Below are positions 1-8,333 of a stretch of DNA of 64,000 nt, one piece after another. The DNA is taken from positions 1 to 64,000 of the forward strand of contig NZ_BAFZ01000007.1 in NCBI RefSeq assembly GCF_000308575.1, in the 5' to 3' direction. Source of the stretch: Nocardia exalbida NBRC 100660. Lineage in GTDB: Bacteria > Actinomycetota > Actinomycetes > Mycobacteriales > Mycobacteriaceae. Within the stretch, counting starts at the first letter, position 1. Every line of letters starts with the position of its first letter. The position numbers and the translations under genes are program-made. A model generated the notes under the pieces. The model did not search any database. It worked only from the letters and a program-made list of their open reading frames with translations, and was not told where the DNA came from.

Positions 1-45
1 GGTCGGCGGGTACGAGTCCCTGGGGTCGGCGCTGGTTTCAGTCAT
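1..45 (-). CDS. N-terminal fragment, probably acetyl-CoA synthetase
   Basis: Only the first 15 codons are inside the window, reading MTETSADPRDSYPPT from an ATG at 45 leftwards. A purine-rich ribosome site (GAAAGAAGAGA) precedes the start. The fragment is too short to recognise by itself. In M. tuberculosis the gene divergent from dppA is acs (Rv3667), and the rest of the order here matches that locus, so acetyl-CoA synthetase is the likely identity by synteny. This is inference from context. Confidence 0.45.
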   Translation of the reverse strand, partial: MTETSADPRDSYPPT

Positions 46-438
46 CTCGTCTCTTCTTTCCACGTAGCCTGAGCGCACGAATCGACGCAGCCGAGTTCGA
101 CAGTAATCAACTGTGACCCACGCCGCGTACGGTGTGCCTGCCGGGTTTCGCCTGCCCACGCCGCCGCGCGTCCGCCAGGGAGGTGCCGCGGGCGGCGCCT
201 CCCGCCTCGTCTCGACGGAACCAAAGTTCCGGCCGAATGGTCATTTGCGCACGAAACTTCGGGTGTTTCGGCGATGTTGCCGGATCGGTAACAAGTGCAA
301 TCCACTCGGAGCAATCAGGTGACAGTGCCCCCGCCGGTGGCTACTCTGCCAACCACACAGGGGGATCGTGTCGGCATGCGCTGATGGATCTCGCGCGGGT
401 GCCGATCGGCTCCCCCCTTCTCGCACCGGGAGGACGCG
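46..438. other. divergent intergenic region with a hairpin
   Basis: This 393-base gap separates the leftward gene fragment from dppA and should carry both promoters. The only clear structure is an inverted repeat at 178-203, GGGAGGTGCC and GGCGCCTCCC with a 6-base loop and one G-T pair. It has no following T run, so it is more likely an operator or mRNA structure than a terminator. I saw no convincing promoter pair and no extra gene. Confidence 0.4.
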
Positions 439-2046
439 TTGAAATTCCACAGAGCGATGGCGTTGACGGCGGCAGTCGTACTGGCCACGAGCCTCGGGCT
501 GTCGGCATGTTCCTCCGGTGACGGCGCCGATGCCGACATCGTCACCGTCAACGGCGGTGAGCCGCAGAATCCCCTGGTGCCCACCAACACCAACGAGAAC
601 ATGGGCGGGCGCGTGGTCGACCGGCTGTTCGCGGGCTTGAAGTACTACGACGCCGACGGCAAGGCGCACGACGAGATGGCAGAGTCGATCCAGACCACGG
701 ATCGGAAGAACTACCGGGTGACCATCAAGCCCGGCTGGAAGTTCACCGACGGCACCCCGGTGACGGCGAAGTCGTTCGTCGACGCGTGGAACTACGGGGC
801 CCTCGGCAGCAACGCGCAGTTACAGAGCTACGTGTTCGGCCCCATCGTCGGTTTCGACGAGGTGTCCGCGGAAAAGCCGAAGGCACAGACGATGTCGGGC
901 CTGAAGGTGATCGATGACCGCACGTTCACCATCGAGCTGAAAGCTCCGTCGATCGACTTCGAGACCGAACTCGGGTACGCGCCGTTCTATCCGCTGCCCG
1001 AAGCCGCCTTCAAGGACATGAAGGCGTTCGGTGAGAACCCGATCGGCAACGGCCCGTACAAGTTCGCCCGGACCGGGGCGTGGGAGCACAACGTCAAGAT
1101 CGATCTGGTGCCCAACCCGGAATACCCCGGCGGGCGCCCGGCCAAGAACAAAGGGCTGCGGTTCGTGATGTACCAGTCCTTCGATACCGCGTACGCGGAC
1201 CTGCAGGCGGGCAACCTCGACGCGCTCGACACCGTGCCCGACAGCGCGCTCACCTCCTATCAGCAGGATCTCGGGGACCGCGCGATCACCAAGCCGACCG
1301 CCCAGAATCAGCACATCGGCATCCAGGCGAATGTCGCGCACTTCACCGGCCAGGAGGGACTGCTGCGGCGCCGCGCGATCTCGATGGCGATCAACCGGGA
1401 ACAGATCGCGCAGAACATCTTCCACGGCACCCGGATCCCGGCGCGCGACTTCACTGCCAGCACGCTGCCCGGCTTCGACGCGAACCTGCCCGGCACGGAG
1501 GTGCTGAAGTACAACCCCGACGAGGCCAGAAAGGTGTGGGCGCAGGCCGACGCGATATCGCCGTGGTCGGGCCGCTACGAGATCGCCTACAACTCCGACG
1601 GCGGCCATCAGGCCTGGGTGGAGGCGGTGGCCAACAGCGTCAAGAACACCCTCGGCATCGACGCCATCGGCGTGCCGTACCCGACGTTCAAGAACATCCG
1701 CGACGAGGTGAACGCGCACACGATCAACAAGGCGTTCCGCTACGGCTGGCAGGGCGACTACCCGACCATGCTGCAGTTCCTCACCTCGCAGTACTACAGC
1801 TACTCCGACACCAACAACGTGGACTACAACAGTCCCGAGTTCGACCGCTTGCTCGATGCCGCCTTGGCCGCGTCGACCCAGGAGGAGTCCTACAAGCTCG
1901 TCGCGCAGGCGCAGGCGCTGTTGATCAAGGACCTGGCCGACATTCCCGTGTTCGATTACGTGGCCGCGGCGGGCCGCTCCGACCGGGTGCGGAATGCCGA
2001 ACTCGCCTGGAACGGTCTGTTCGCCTTCGAGAACATCGAGAAGTAG
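439..2046 (+). CDS. dppA: peptide ABC transporter substrate-binding lipoprotein (DppA/OppA, family 5)
   Basis: This is the extracytoplasmic binding protein of the importer encoded by the next three genes. It has 535 residues, normal for the family 5 solute-binding fold. A signal peptide ends in the lipobox LSAC with the lipidated cysteine at residue 24, so the protein is anchored on the outer face of the membrane. The start is a TTG at 439, chosen because GGGAGGA sits four bases upstream and gives the signal peptide directly. The gene order dppA-B-C-D matches M. tuberculosis Rv3666c-Rv3663c, a system reported for peptide and haem uptake; the substrate here is not known. Confidence 0.93.
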   Translation: MKFHRAMALTAAVVLATSLGLSACSSGDGADADIVTVNGGEPQNPLVPTNTNENMGGRVVDRLFAGLKYYDADGKAHDEMAESIQTTDRKNYRVTIKPGWKFTDGTPVTAKSFVDAWNYGALGSNAQLQSYVFGPIVGFDEVSAEKPKAQTMSGLKVIDDRTFTIELKAPSIDFETELGYAPFYPLPEAAFKDMKAFGENPIGNGPYKFARTGAWEHNVKIDLVPNPEYPGGRPAKNKGLRFVMYQSFDTAYADLQAGNLDALDTVPDSALTSYQQDLGDRAITKPTAQNQHIGIQANVAHFTGQEGLLRRRAISMAINREQIAQNIFHGTRIPARDFTASTLPGFDANLPGTEVLKYNPDEARKVWAQADAISPWSGRYEIAYNSDGGHQAWVEAVANSVKNTLGIDAIGVPYPTFKNIRDEVNAHTINKAFRYGWQGDYPTMLQFLTSQYYSYSDTNNVDYNSPEFDRLLDAALAASTQEESYKLVAQAQALLIKDLADIPVFDYVAAAGRSDRVRNAELAWNGLFAFENIEK

Positions 2047-2100
2047 CCGCCAGCCGCCCGGCGTCCGCACGACGCTCGGCGGCGCTACCCAGGAGGCGAA

Positions 2101-3027
2101 ATGGCCTGGTATGTCGTGCGGCGTCTGCTTCAGATGATCCCCGTGTTCCTCGGGGCGACGCTGCTCATCTACGCCCTGGTGTTCCTCGTCCCGGGCGATC
2201 CGATCCACGCGCTGGCCGGTGACAAACCGATGACGCCCGCGGTCGAGGCACAGCTGCGGGCGCGCTACCACCTCGACGAGCCCTTCCTCGTGCAGTACCT
2301 GCTGTACCTGAAGGGCATCGTCACGCTGGACTTCGGCACCGCCTTCTCCGGCAGGCCGGTGCGGGACGAACTCGCGCGCGCGTTCCCGATCACCATCAAG
2401 CTGGCGCTCATGGCCGTGCTGATCGAGTCGGTCTTCGGGGTGCTGTTCGGCCTGATCGCCGGGCTGCGCAAAGGCAAACTGTTCGATTCGACGATGCTCG
2501 TGGTCAGCCTGATCGTCATCGCGGTGCCGGTCTTCGTGGTGGGCTTCCTCGCGCAGTATCTGCTCGGGGTGAAGTGGGGGATCGTTCCGGTGACCGTGTC
2601 CGGCAAGGCGACGGTCGGTGAGCTGCTGGTGCCCGCGTTCGTGCTCGGCTCGCTGTCGTTCGCCTACGTTCTGCGACTGACCCGGAACTCGGTGGCGGAG
2701 AACATGTCCGCCGACTACGTGCGCACCGCGACCGCCAAGGGACTCGGCAGGCCGCGTGTGGTGACCGTGCACATCTTGCGCAACTCGATGATCCCGGTGG
2801 TCACGTTTCTCGGCGCCGATCTCGGCGCCCTGATGGGCGGCGCGATCGTCACCGAGGGCATCTTCAACATCCCGGGCGTCGGCGGCACGCTCTACCAGGC
2901 CATCACCAGGGGCGAACCGCCGACCGTGGTCTCCTTCGTCACGGTGCTGATCGTCATCTTCCTGGTCACCAACCTGGTCGTAGACCTGCTCTACGCCGCA
3001 CTCGACCCGAGGATCCGCTATGCCTGA
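2101..3027 (+). CDS. dppB: peptide ABC transporter permease (DppB type)
   Basis: A membrane permease of 308 residues with six predicted transmembrane segments. It starts with the usual amphipathic stretch (YVVRRLLQMIPVF) followed by a long periplasmic loop. The cytoplasmic EAA-type coupling loop is visible near residues 200-215 (DYVRTATAKGLG), where the ATPase docks. A strong ribosome site (AGGAGGCGAA) lies directly before the ATG. It overlaps the next permease gene by eight bases, so the two are translated together. Family and context agree with DppB. Confidence 0.93.
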   Translation: MAWYVVRRLLQMIPVFLGATLLIYALVFLVPGDPIHALAGDKPMTPAVEAQLRARYHLDEPFLVQYLLYLKGIVTLDFGTAFSGRPVRDELARAFPITIKLALMAVLIESVFGVLFGLIAGLRKGKLFDSTMLVVSLIVIAVPVFVVGFLAQYLLGVKWGIVPVTVSGKATVGELLVPAFVLGSLSFAYVLRLTRNSVAENMSADYVRTATAKGLGRPRVVTVHILRNSMIPVVTFLGADLGALMGGAIVTEGIFNIPGVGGTLYQAITRGEPPTVVSFVTVLIVIFLVTNLVVDLLYAALDPRIRYA

Positions 3028-3973
3028 CCCGACCGAGGGGCAGCCGCGCCGCGGCCAGGAGCACTTCGTCGCGCCGCCCGACGAGGTCGAGGTGCTCGCC
3101 ACCGACGCCGTGCCCGCCGCAGGCGCGCCGACCAGCATCTGGCGCGACGCGTGGCGGCAGCTGCGGCGCAACCCGATCTTCGTCGTGGCGGCGGTGCTGA
3201 TCGTGTTCGTGCTGATCGTGGTGATCTGGCCGGGGTTGTTCACCGATCAGGACCCGCGGTATTGCAACGGCGATTTCAGCATGGATCCGCGCGGCGCGGG
3301 CCACCCGTTCGGTTTCGACAAGCAGGGCTGCGACATCTACGCCCGGACGGTGTACGGCGCGCGGGCCTCCGTGCTCGCCGGTGTCGGCGCGACGCTGCTG
3401 TTCGTACTGATCGGCGGGACGCTCGGGGCGCTGTCGGGCTTCTACGGCGGGCCGCTGGACTCGATCGTCTCCCGGGTCGCCGAGATCTTCTACGCGATTC
3501 CGCTGATGCTGGCCGCCATCGTGATCATGCAGCTGCTGGACGCGCGCACGATCTGGACGGTGATCGTCATCCTCGCCTCGTTCACCTGGCCGCAGGCGGC
3601 GCGGATCGCGCGCAGCGCCGTCATCCAAGCGAGGAACAGCGACTACGTCACGGCGGCGAAAGCATTGGGCGTCTCCCGCATCCGGACGCTGCTGCGTCAC
3701 GTGCTGCCGAACGCGGCGGGACCGCTGATCGTGGTGACCACGCTGTGGCTGGGCGTCTTCATCGTCACCGAGGCGACGCTGTCCTATCTCGGCGTCGGCC
3801 TGCCGCGCACGGTGGTGTCCTGGGGTGCGGATATCGCCACCGGGCAGAAGGAGATCCGCACCTCGGCCATCCTGTTCTATCCGGCGACGGCGCTCGCGCT
3901 GACCGTGCTGAGCTTCATCATGCTGGGCGACGCCGTGCGGGACGCCCTCGATCCGAAGGCGAGGAAGCGATGA
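3020..3973 (+). CDS. dppC: peptide ABC transporter permease (DppC type)
   Basis: The second permease subunit, 317 residues. A cytoplasmic N-terminal tail of about 45 residues precedes the first membrane segment (IFVVAAVLIVFVLIVVIW), as in other DppC/OppC proteins. The EAA loop is seen as DYVTAAKALGVSRI near residue 210. Its ATG lies inside the end of dppB, and its TGA overlaps the ATG of the ATPase gene (ATGA), so all three are coupled. It should pair with DppB to form the channel. Confidence 0.93.
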   Translation: MPDPTEGQPRRGQEHFVAPPDEVEVLATDAVPAAGAPTSIWRDAWRQLRRNPIFVVAAVLIVFVLIVVIWPGLFTDQDPRYCNGDFSMDPRGAGHPFGFDKQGCDIYARTVYGARASVLAGVGATLLFVLIGGTLGALSGFYGGPLDSIVSRVAEIFYAIPLMLAAIVIMQLLDARTIWTVIVILASFTWPQAARIARSAVIQARNSDYVTAAKALGVSRIRTLLRHVLPNAAGPLIVVTTLWLGVFIVTEATLSYLGVGLPRTVVSWGADIATGQKEIRTSAILFYPATALALTVLSFIMLGDAVRDALDPKARKR

Positions 3974-5664
3974 GCGAGACCGAGCGCCCGCTGCTGGAGA
4001 TCACCGATCTGAACGTGAGTTTCACCGCCGACGGCAAGCCGGTGCCCGCGGTCCGGGATGTGAGCCTGTCGGTCTATCCCGGGCAGACCGTGGCCATCGT
4101 CGGCGAATCCGGTTCGGGGAAGTCGACCACCGCGCACGCGATCATCGACCTGCTGCCCGGCACGGGCCGGATCACCTCCGGCACGATCAGATTCGACGGC
4201 ACGGACCTCACGGCGGCCTCCGCACGACAAATCGTCGCGGTCCGCGGCAGCGGCATCGGGCTCGTCCCGCAGGACCCGATGTCGAATCTGAATCCGGTGT
4301 GGAAGGTCGGATTCCAGATCCGCGAGACGTTGGAGGCCAACGGCATCGCGAAGGGCAAGGCCGCCAGGAAACGGGCCGTGGAGCTGCTCGAGGAAGCGGG
4401 CATGCCCGACGCCGAACGCCGGGTGAACCAGTATCCGCACGAGTTCTCCGGCGGCATGCGCCAGCGCGCGCTGATCGCGATCGGCCTGTCCTGCCGGCCC
4501 AAGCTGCTCATCGCGGACGAACCGACCTCGGCGCTCGACGTGACCGTGCAGCGGCAGATCCTCGACCATCTCGACCGGCTCACCGCCGAACTCGGCACCG
4601 CCGTGCTGCTGATCACCCACGACCTGGGCCTGGCGGCGGAGCGGGCCGAACACCTGGTGGTGATGTATCGCGGCCGCGTCGTGGAATCCGGCCCGGCCCT
4701 GCGGATTCTGCGCGATCCCCAGCACCTGTACACCAAGCGGCTGGTGAGTTCGGCGCCGTCGCTGGCCGCGCGGCGCTCGGCGGTGCGGCGCCGGGCACAG
4801 ATCCGCGCGCAGGCCGTCCAGGTGGCCGAGCAGGTGGCGGCGGCCGACACGGAACTCACGGTGGTTCCGGACGAGGTGCTGGCCGCCGAGCACCTGACGA
4901 AGACGTTCCGCATCCGTGAGCGCACGCCGTGGAAATCGACCGAATTCGTCGCCGTGGACGATGTGTCGTTCCGGCTGCGGCGCGGGTCGACCACGGCGAT
5001 CGTCGGCGAATCCGGCTCGGGCAAGACGACGGTGGCGCAGATGGTGCTGGGGCTGCTCGCGCCCACCTCCGGCACGGTCACGTTCGACGGCAAGGACGTG
5101 ACCGCCCTGGACCGCAAGGGCGCGTTCGCCTTCCGCCGCAGGGTGCAACCGATCTTCCAGGACCCCTACGGCTCGCTCGACCCCATGTACACCATCTACC
5201 GCACCGTCGAGGAGCCGTTGCGCACCCATCGGATCGGCACTCCCGAAGAACGGGAGGCGACCGTGCGGGAGCTGCTCGACAAGGTGGCGCTGCCGGCCGA
5301 TGTGCTGCGGCGCTACCCCAACGAGCTGTCCGGGGGGCAGCGTCAGCGCGTGGCCGTCGCGCGTGCGCTCGCACTCCGGCCGGAGGTGGTGGTGTGCGAC
5401 GAGGCGGTGTCCGCCCTCGACGTGCTGGTGCAGGCTCAGATCCTCCGGCTGCTCAACGAGCTGCAGGCCGAGCTGGGTCTGGCCTATCTGTTCATCACCC
5501 ACGATCTGGCCGTCGTCCGGCAGATCGCCGACGACGTGCTCGTCATGCAGCGCGGCAAGGTGGTCGAAGCGGCGACGACCGACGAGGTGTTCGACCACCC
5601 CCGGCAGGAGTACACGCGCAAGCTGCTCGACGCGATTCCGGGACGCGATCTGCTGGCCGGGTAG
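3970..5664 (+). CDS. dppD: fused double ATPase of the peptide ABC transporter (DppD-DppF type)
   Basis: One polypeptide of 564 residues carries two complete ABC ATPase domains and so replaces separate DppD and DppF subunits. Walker A motifs are GESGSGKS at residues 45-52 and GESGSGKT near 347-354. Signature motifs are FSGGMRQR near 160 and LSGGQRQR near 453, each followed by a Walker B with glutamate (LLIADE, VVVCDE). The start is the ATG of the ATGA overlap with dppC. The same fused layout occurs in M. tuberculosis Rv3663c. Both sites look catalytically intact. Confidence 0.94.
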   Translation: MSETERPLLEITDLNVSFTADGKPVPAVRDVSLSVYPGQTVAIVGESGSGKSTTAHAIIDLLPGTGRITSGTIRFDGTDLTAASARQIVAVRGSGIGLVPQDPMSNLNPVWKVGFQIRETLEANGIAKGKAARKRAVELLEEAGMPDAERRVNQYPHEFSGGMRQRALIAIGLSCRPKLLIADEPTSALDVTVQRQILDHLDRLTAELGTAVLLITHDLGLAAERAEHLVVMYRGRVVESGPALRILRDPQHLYTKRLVSSAPSLAARRSAVRRRAQIRAQAVQVAEQVAAADTELTVVPDEVLAAEHLTKTFRIRERTPWKSTEFVAVDDVSFRLRRGSTTAIVGESGSGKTTVAQMVLGLLAPTSGTVTFDGKDVTALDRKGAFAFRRRVQPIFQDPYGSLDPMYTIYRTVEEPLRTHRIGTPEEREATVRELLDKVALPADVLRRYPNELSGGQRQRVAVARALALRPEVVVCDEAVSALDVLVQAQILRLLNELQAELGLAYLFITHDLAVVRQIADDVLVMQRGKVVEAATTDEVFDHPRQEYTRKLLDAIPGRDLLAG

Positions 5665-5716
5665 GGGAGCCGGGCGCGCGGATCGGTCCGCGCGGCCGCA
5701 AGTAGCCTCGTATGCC

Positions 5717-6463
5717 GTGACCGATCCGCTGCAGCCCCTCGTCGATCTTCCCGGTGTCCGGGACGCGGCCGACCGCGCCCGCGACGCGCTCGCCGAGGTG
5801 CACCGGCACAAAGCGAACCGGCGCGGGTGGCCGACCACGGCGGCCGAGGCCGCGGTGCGCGCGGCGCGGTCCTCGGCGGCCATCGACGGGGGCAGCACGG
5901 ACATCCCCGCCGACGGGCGGGTGGCGGACCCGATACTGGCCGGGTCGTTGCGCGTCGGTCAGGCGCTGGACGGGGACGCGCTGCGGAATCTGGTGCGCAC
6001 CTGGCAGCGCGCTCCGCTCCAGGCATTGGCGCGGCTGCATCTGCTCGCCGCGGCCGATCTGGTGCCGCGGGAGGAGTCGCTCGGCAGGCCGCGCTTCGAC
6101 TCCGGCGTAGCGCAGCGGCTGGACCTGCTGGCGCAAACGGTGGTCGGTTCCCGCGCGCCCGCCCCGGTGCTCGCCGCCGTAGTACACGGTGAGCTACTGG
6201 CGCTGAAGCCGTTCGGCACGGCCGACGGCGTGGTCGCGCGGGCGGCGTCCCGGCTGGTCGCGGTGTCCAGTGGGCTGGACCCGCACAGTCTCGGCGTGCC
6301 GGAGGTGTTCTTGTTGCGCAGGCGTCAGGCGTACCTGGACGCGGCCGCCGGGTTCGACTCCGGGGATGCGGAGGCCGTCGGCGGATGGGTGATCTTCTGC
6401 TGCGCGGCCTTCGAAGACGGTGCGCGCGAAGCCACATCGATCGCCGACTCGGCGGCGGGATAA
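5717..6463 (+). CDS. Fic-like helical protein with degenerate active site (Rv3662c-type)
   Basis: A 248-residue protein in the place of M. tuberculosis Rv3662c. It starts at a GTG 52 bases after dppD. Two traces of the Fic fold are visible: an N-terminal SSAAIDG (residues 52-58) resembling the Fic inhibitory motif SSxIEG, and KPFGTADGVVAR (164-175) in the place of the Fic loop HPFxxGNGRxxR. The catalytic histidine is a lysine and the GNGR phosphate-binding part is not kept, so AMP transfer is unlikely. This reading of the fold is my inference; annotation pipelines may call it hypothetical or oxidoreductase. It probably shares the dpp transcript. Confidence 0.75.
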   Translation: MTDPLQPLVDLPGVRDAADRARDALAEVHRHKANRRGWPTTAAEAAVRAARSSAAIDGGSTDIPADGRVADPILAGSLRVGQALDGDALRNLVRTWQRAPLQALARLHLLAAADLVPREESLGRPRFDSGVAQRLDLLAQTVVGSRAPAPVLAAVVHGELLALKPFGTADGVVARAASRLVAVSSGLDPHSLGVPEVFLLRRRQAYLDAAAGFDSGDAEAVGGWVIFCCAAFEDGAREATSIADSAAG

Positions 6464-6481
6464 CCCCCCCGGACACATCAA

Positions 6482-6517
6482 AGCGGGCGGCGTTGTCTGT
6501 CGACCTCACCGCCCGCT
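6482..6517 (-). terminator. terminator of the Ms1-like RNA, possibly shared with the dpp operon
   Basis: A perfect 9-bp stem, AGCGGGCGG with CCGCCCGCT, encloses an 18-base loop. On the minus strand it is followed by TTTGATGT, a weak U run. Lying 18 bases after the Fic-like gene, it could stop transcription from both sides. Confidence 0.55.
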
Positions 6518-6789
6518 AGCACGGACTACCCGGTTACCAAGCGTGCTAGGTGGGTTGTGTTCTGCGGCCTCGGCGATAATCCGGACATCGGCCGGTTCAT
6601 CCCCGCAACCTGTGCGAGGCCTTCGCCGTCGACTATCCGTATTTCGCAGGCCCACAACGCTTCTGCCCTTGTCGCGGCGCGCTCCGCGTGGGTGCCTGGT
6701 GTCCGTGCTGGGAAGGATGGTCGGGAGACAGTGCCTTCTCCTCCGGTACTGCCTTGGCCTTCCGCCCTTCCGTAGTTACCTTTCTACAC

Positions 6790-6805
6790 TGTGACTGCAC
6801 TCACA
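6790..6805. promoter_or_regulatory. perfect CRP-type binding site
   Basis: The sequence TGTGACTGCACTCACA fits the CRP/FNR palindrome TGTGA-N6-TCACA without mismatch, the site used by mycobacterial Crp (Rv3676). Relative to the minus-strand -10 box at 6818-6813 it covers the first transcribed bases, a position expected to repress. Relative to a plus-strand AATAAT at 6827-6832 it would be centred near -41.5, an activating position, but no plus-strand gene follows. The crp gene is not in this window. Confidence 0.6.
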
Positions 6806-6953
6806 TCAAGGGATTGTAAGACATTGAATAATCGGCGTGTTTTCCGGCGTTTCGTGGTTAAATGCCTGGTCCGCCGCGGCCTGTGCTAAGTCGGCAAATG
6901 CGTGGGCAAGCATCCGGCGACCAGGCATCACGAGGTGCTCGAGCGCTCGGATA

Positions 6954-7763
6954 TCAGCGTCGGCGGCGCAGCATCCGGTAGCTGATCGCGCCCGCCAGTA
7001 CCGCGCTCAAGCCGACCGCCGCCGTGGCCGCGACCGTCGTCGAGGACGGCGCCTGGAAGCGCGCCCACAGCGATACCGGGTTGGAGAAGGTCAGGATCGG
7101 CCAGCCGCGTGCGGTGGCCTCGCGGCGCAGATTGCGATCCGGGTTTACCGCGGTGGGGTGCCCCACCGCGCCGAGCAGGGGCAGATCGGTGATCGAATCG
7201 GAGTAGGCGTAGCAGCGCGACAGGTCGTAACCCTCCCCGGCGGCGAGTTTTTCGACAGCGGCGACCTTGCCCTCGCCGTAGCAGTAGAACTCGACCTCGC
7301 CGGTGTACTTCCCGTCCGCCACGACCATCCGGGTGGCCGCGGTGTGTGAAGCGCCGAGCGCTTCGGCGATCGGACCGACTATCTCCTCGCCGGATGCCGA
7401 GACGATCACCACGTCGTGGCCCCGGATCTTGTGGTCGGCGATCAAGTCGGCGGCCTCCGCGTAGATCAGCGGATCGACCAGCTCGTGCAGCGTCTCGGCC
7501 ACAATGGATTTCACCTGTTCGACGTCCCAGCCCGCGCACATGCTGGTCAGGTGGGCGCGCATGCGTTCCATCTGGTCGTGGTCGGCGCCGGACAGCAGGA
7601 ACAGGAAATGTGCGTAGCTGCTCTCCAGGACGGCGCGGCGGTTCAACAGCCCCTGCGCGAAGAAGGGCTTGCTGAACACGAACGTGCTCGACTTCGCGAT
7701 GACGGTCTTGTCCAGATCGAAGAAGGCCGCGACGCGTCCACCCGTAGGGGCTGAGTTGTCCAC
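6954..7763 (-). CDS. HAD-IB family phosphatase with C-terminal membrane anchor (Rv3661-type)
   Basis: A SerB-like haloacid-dehalogenase hydrolase of 269 residues. The nucleophile motif is DLDKT at residues 16-20 (D16 and D18), motif II is the SAS near residue 122, and the late acidic pair is in YSDSITDLPLL. A hydrophobic segment near residues 240-262 (VAATAAVGLSAVLAGAISY) and a basic tail suggest a membrane anchor with the catalytic domain in the cytoplasm. The GTG start follows a modest GGTCAG site. It is the counterpart of Rv3661. The substrate is unknown; a small phosphate ester or a lipid phosphate is possible. Confidence 0.85.
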   Translation of the reverse strand: MDNSAPTGGRVAAFFDLDKTVIAKSSTFVFSKPFFAQGLLNRRAVLESSYAHFLFLLSGADHDQMERMRAHLTSMCAGWDVEQVKSIVAETLHELVDPLIYAEAADLIADHKIRGHDVVIVSASGEEIVGPIAEALGASHTAATRMVVADGKYTGEVEFYCYGEGKVAAVEKLAAGEGYDLSRCYAYSDSITDLPLLGAVGHPTAVNPDRNLRREATARGWPILTFSNPVSLWARFQAPSSTTVAATAAVGLSAVLAGAISYRMLRRRR

Positions 7764-8110
7764 CTGACCAGGATAGGCGGCGGAGTCGCCTCCCTCCGGA
7801 GGGGCGCTGAGCTGCGGGGCGGCTCACCCCGGTGCTTCGGCCGCGTGGCCGCATCATCTCGGCAGCCCGGTGTGGTGGCCTGGCGGACCGGCGGACCGGG
7901 TCCGCCGCGCCTGTCGTGTGGCTTCCCTGCCTTCGATCCGCCGCAGGTGGGCGGCGGATGGACGACGGTCGTGCCCGATCGGCACGCGTGTTCCGAACGG
8001 CGGCGGGCGTGCGGACGGCGCGTCGGTGGAGTTTGCCCCGTAGACGCCGAAGCCACGAGGGCCACAAAGATGTCCGTCGGCAGACTTGCGTTGTGGGCGG
8101 GGCTTGGGTG
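7764..8110. other. gene-free region upstream of the HAD gene
   Basis: About 350 GC-rich bases lie between the start of the HAD gene and the 6C RNA promoter. I found no ORF with a good start and codon pattern and no further hairpin of note. It should contain the minus-strand promoter of the HAD gene. Confidence 0.3.
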
Positions 8111-8122
8111 TAGTATTGCTGG

Positions 8123-8220
8123 CACCTGGACATGGTCCAGGCGCGTTCAGCCCGACCCCCCGGGGCTGAACCCCGACGGCCCCAGCCTCCTCCCCCCCCG
8201 GCTGGGGCCGTCCTCTATTT
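8123..8220 (+). ncRNA. 6C small RNA
   Basis: The RNA shows the defining two stem-loops with at least six cytosines in each loop. Stem 1 pairs GTTCAGCCC (8145-8153) with GGGCTGAAC (8163-8171) around a loop with six C's. Stem 2 pairs ACGGCCCCAGCC (8176-8187) with GGCTGGGGCCGT (8200-8211) around a loop with eight consecutive C's, and runs into CCTCTATTT as the terminator. A 5' hairpin, CCTGGAC with GTCCAGG (8125-8141), precedes them. A -10 box TAGTAT at 8111-8116 places the start near 8123. M. tuberculosis 6C (B11) lies at the same place and strand, between Rv3660c and Rv3661. In mycobacteria it is reported to affect growth-related mRNAs. Confidence 0.92.
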
Positions 8221-8333
8221 CAGGGACAGTGCGGTAGGACGCCCGGCTCGGAAGTTGTCCACACCCCGGAAGCTATCCACATTCAGCACATCGGCCCTTC
8301 TTTGTCCGTGCGTGTTCAGCGACGCTGACCTGC

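Larger units (their letters stand above)
6482..6806 (-). ncRNA. probable Ms1-type (MTS2823-like) small RNA
   Basis: This gene-free gap lies between the Rv3662c and Rv3661 counterparts. In M. tuberculosis that position holds MTS2823/Ms1, an abundant ~300-nt RNA that binds core RNA polymerase. On the minus strand a -10 box TACAAT (6818-6813) predicts a start near 6806. The transcript would end at a terminator hairpin (6517-6482), giving about 325 nt. A second hairpin, CTAGCACG with CGTGCTAG (6516-6549), supports a structured RNA. I could not align the primary sequence to Ms1, so identity rests on position, strand, size, promoter and terminator. A small unrecognised gene is the alternative. Confidence 0.5.

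Noticed and set aside
820..3243. Long minus-strand open frame opposite dppA-dppB
   Set aside because: Antisense shadow of GC-rich coding sequence; low-complexity product, no start or ribosome site, and the plus-strand genes are certain.
6557..6775. Small ORF in the Ms1-like gap
   Set aside because: No ribosome site, poor composition, and the region fits a non-coding RNA better.
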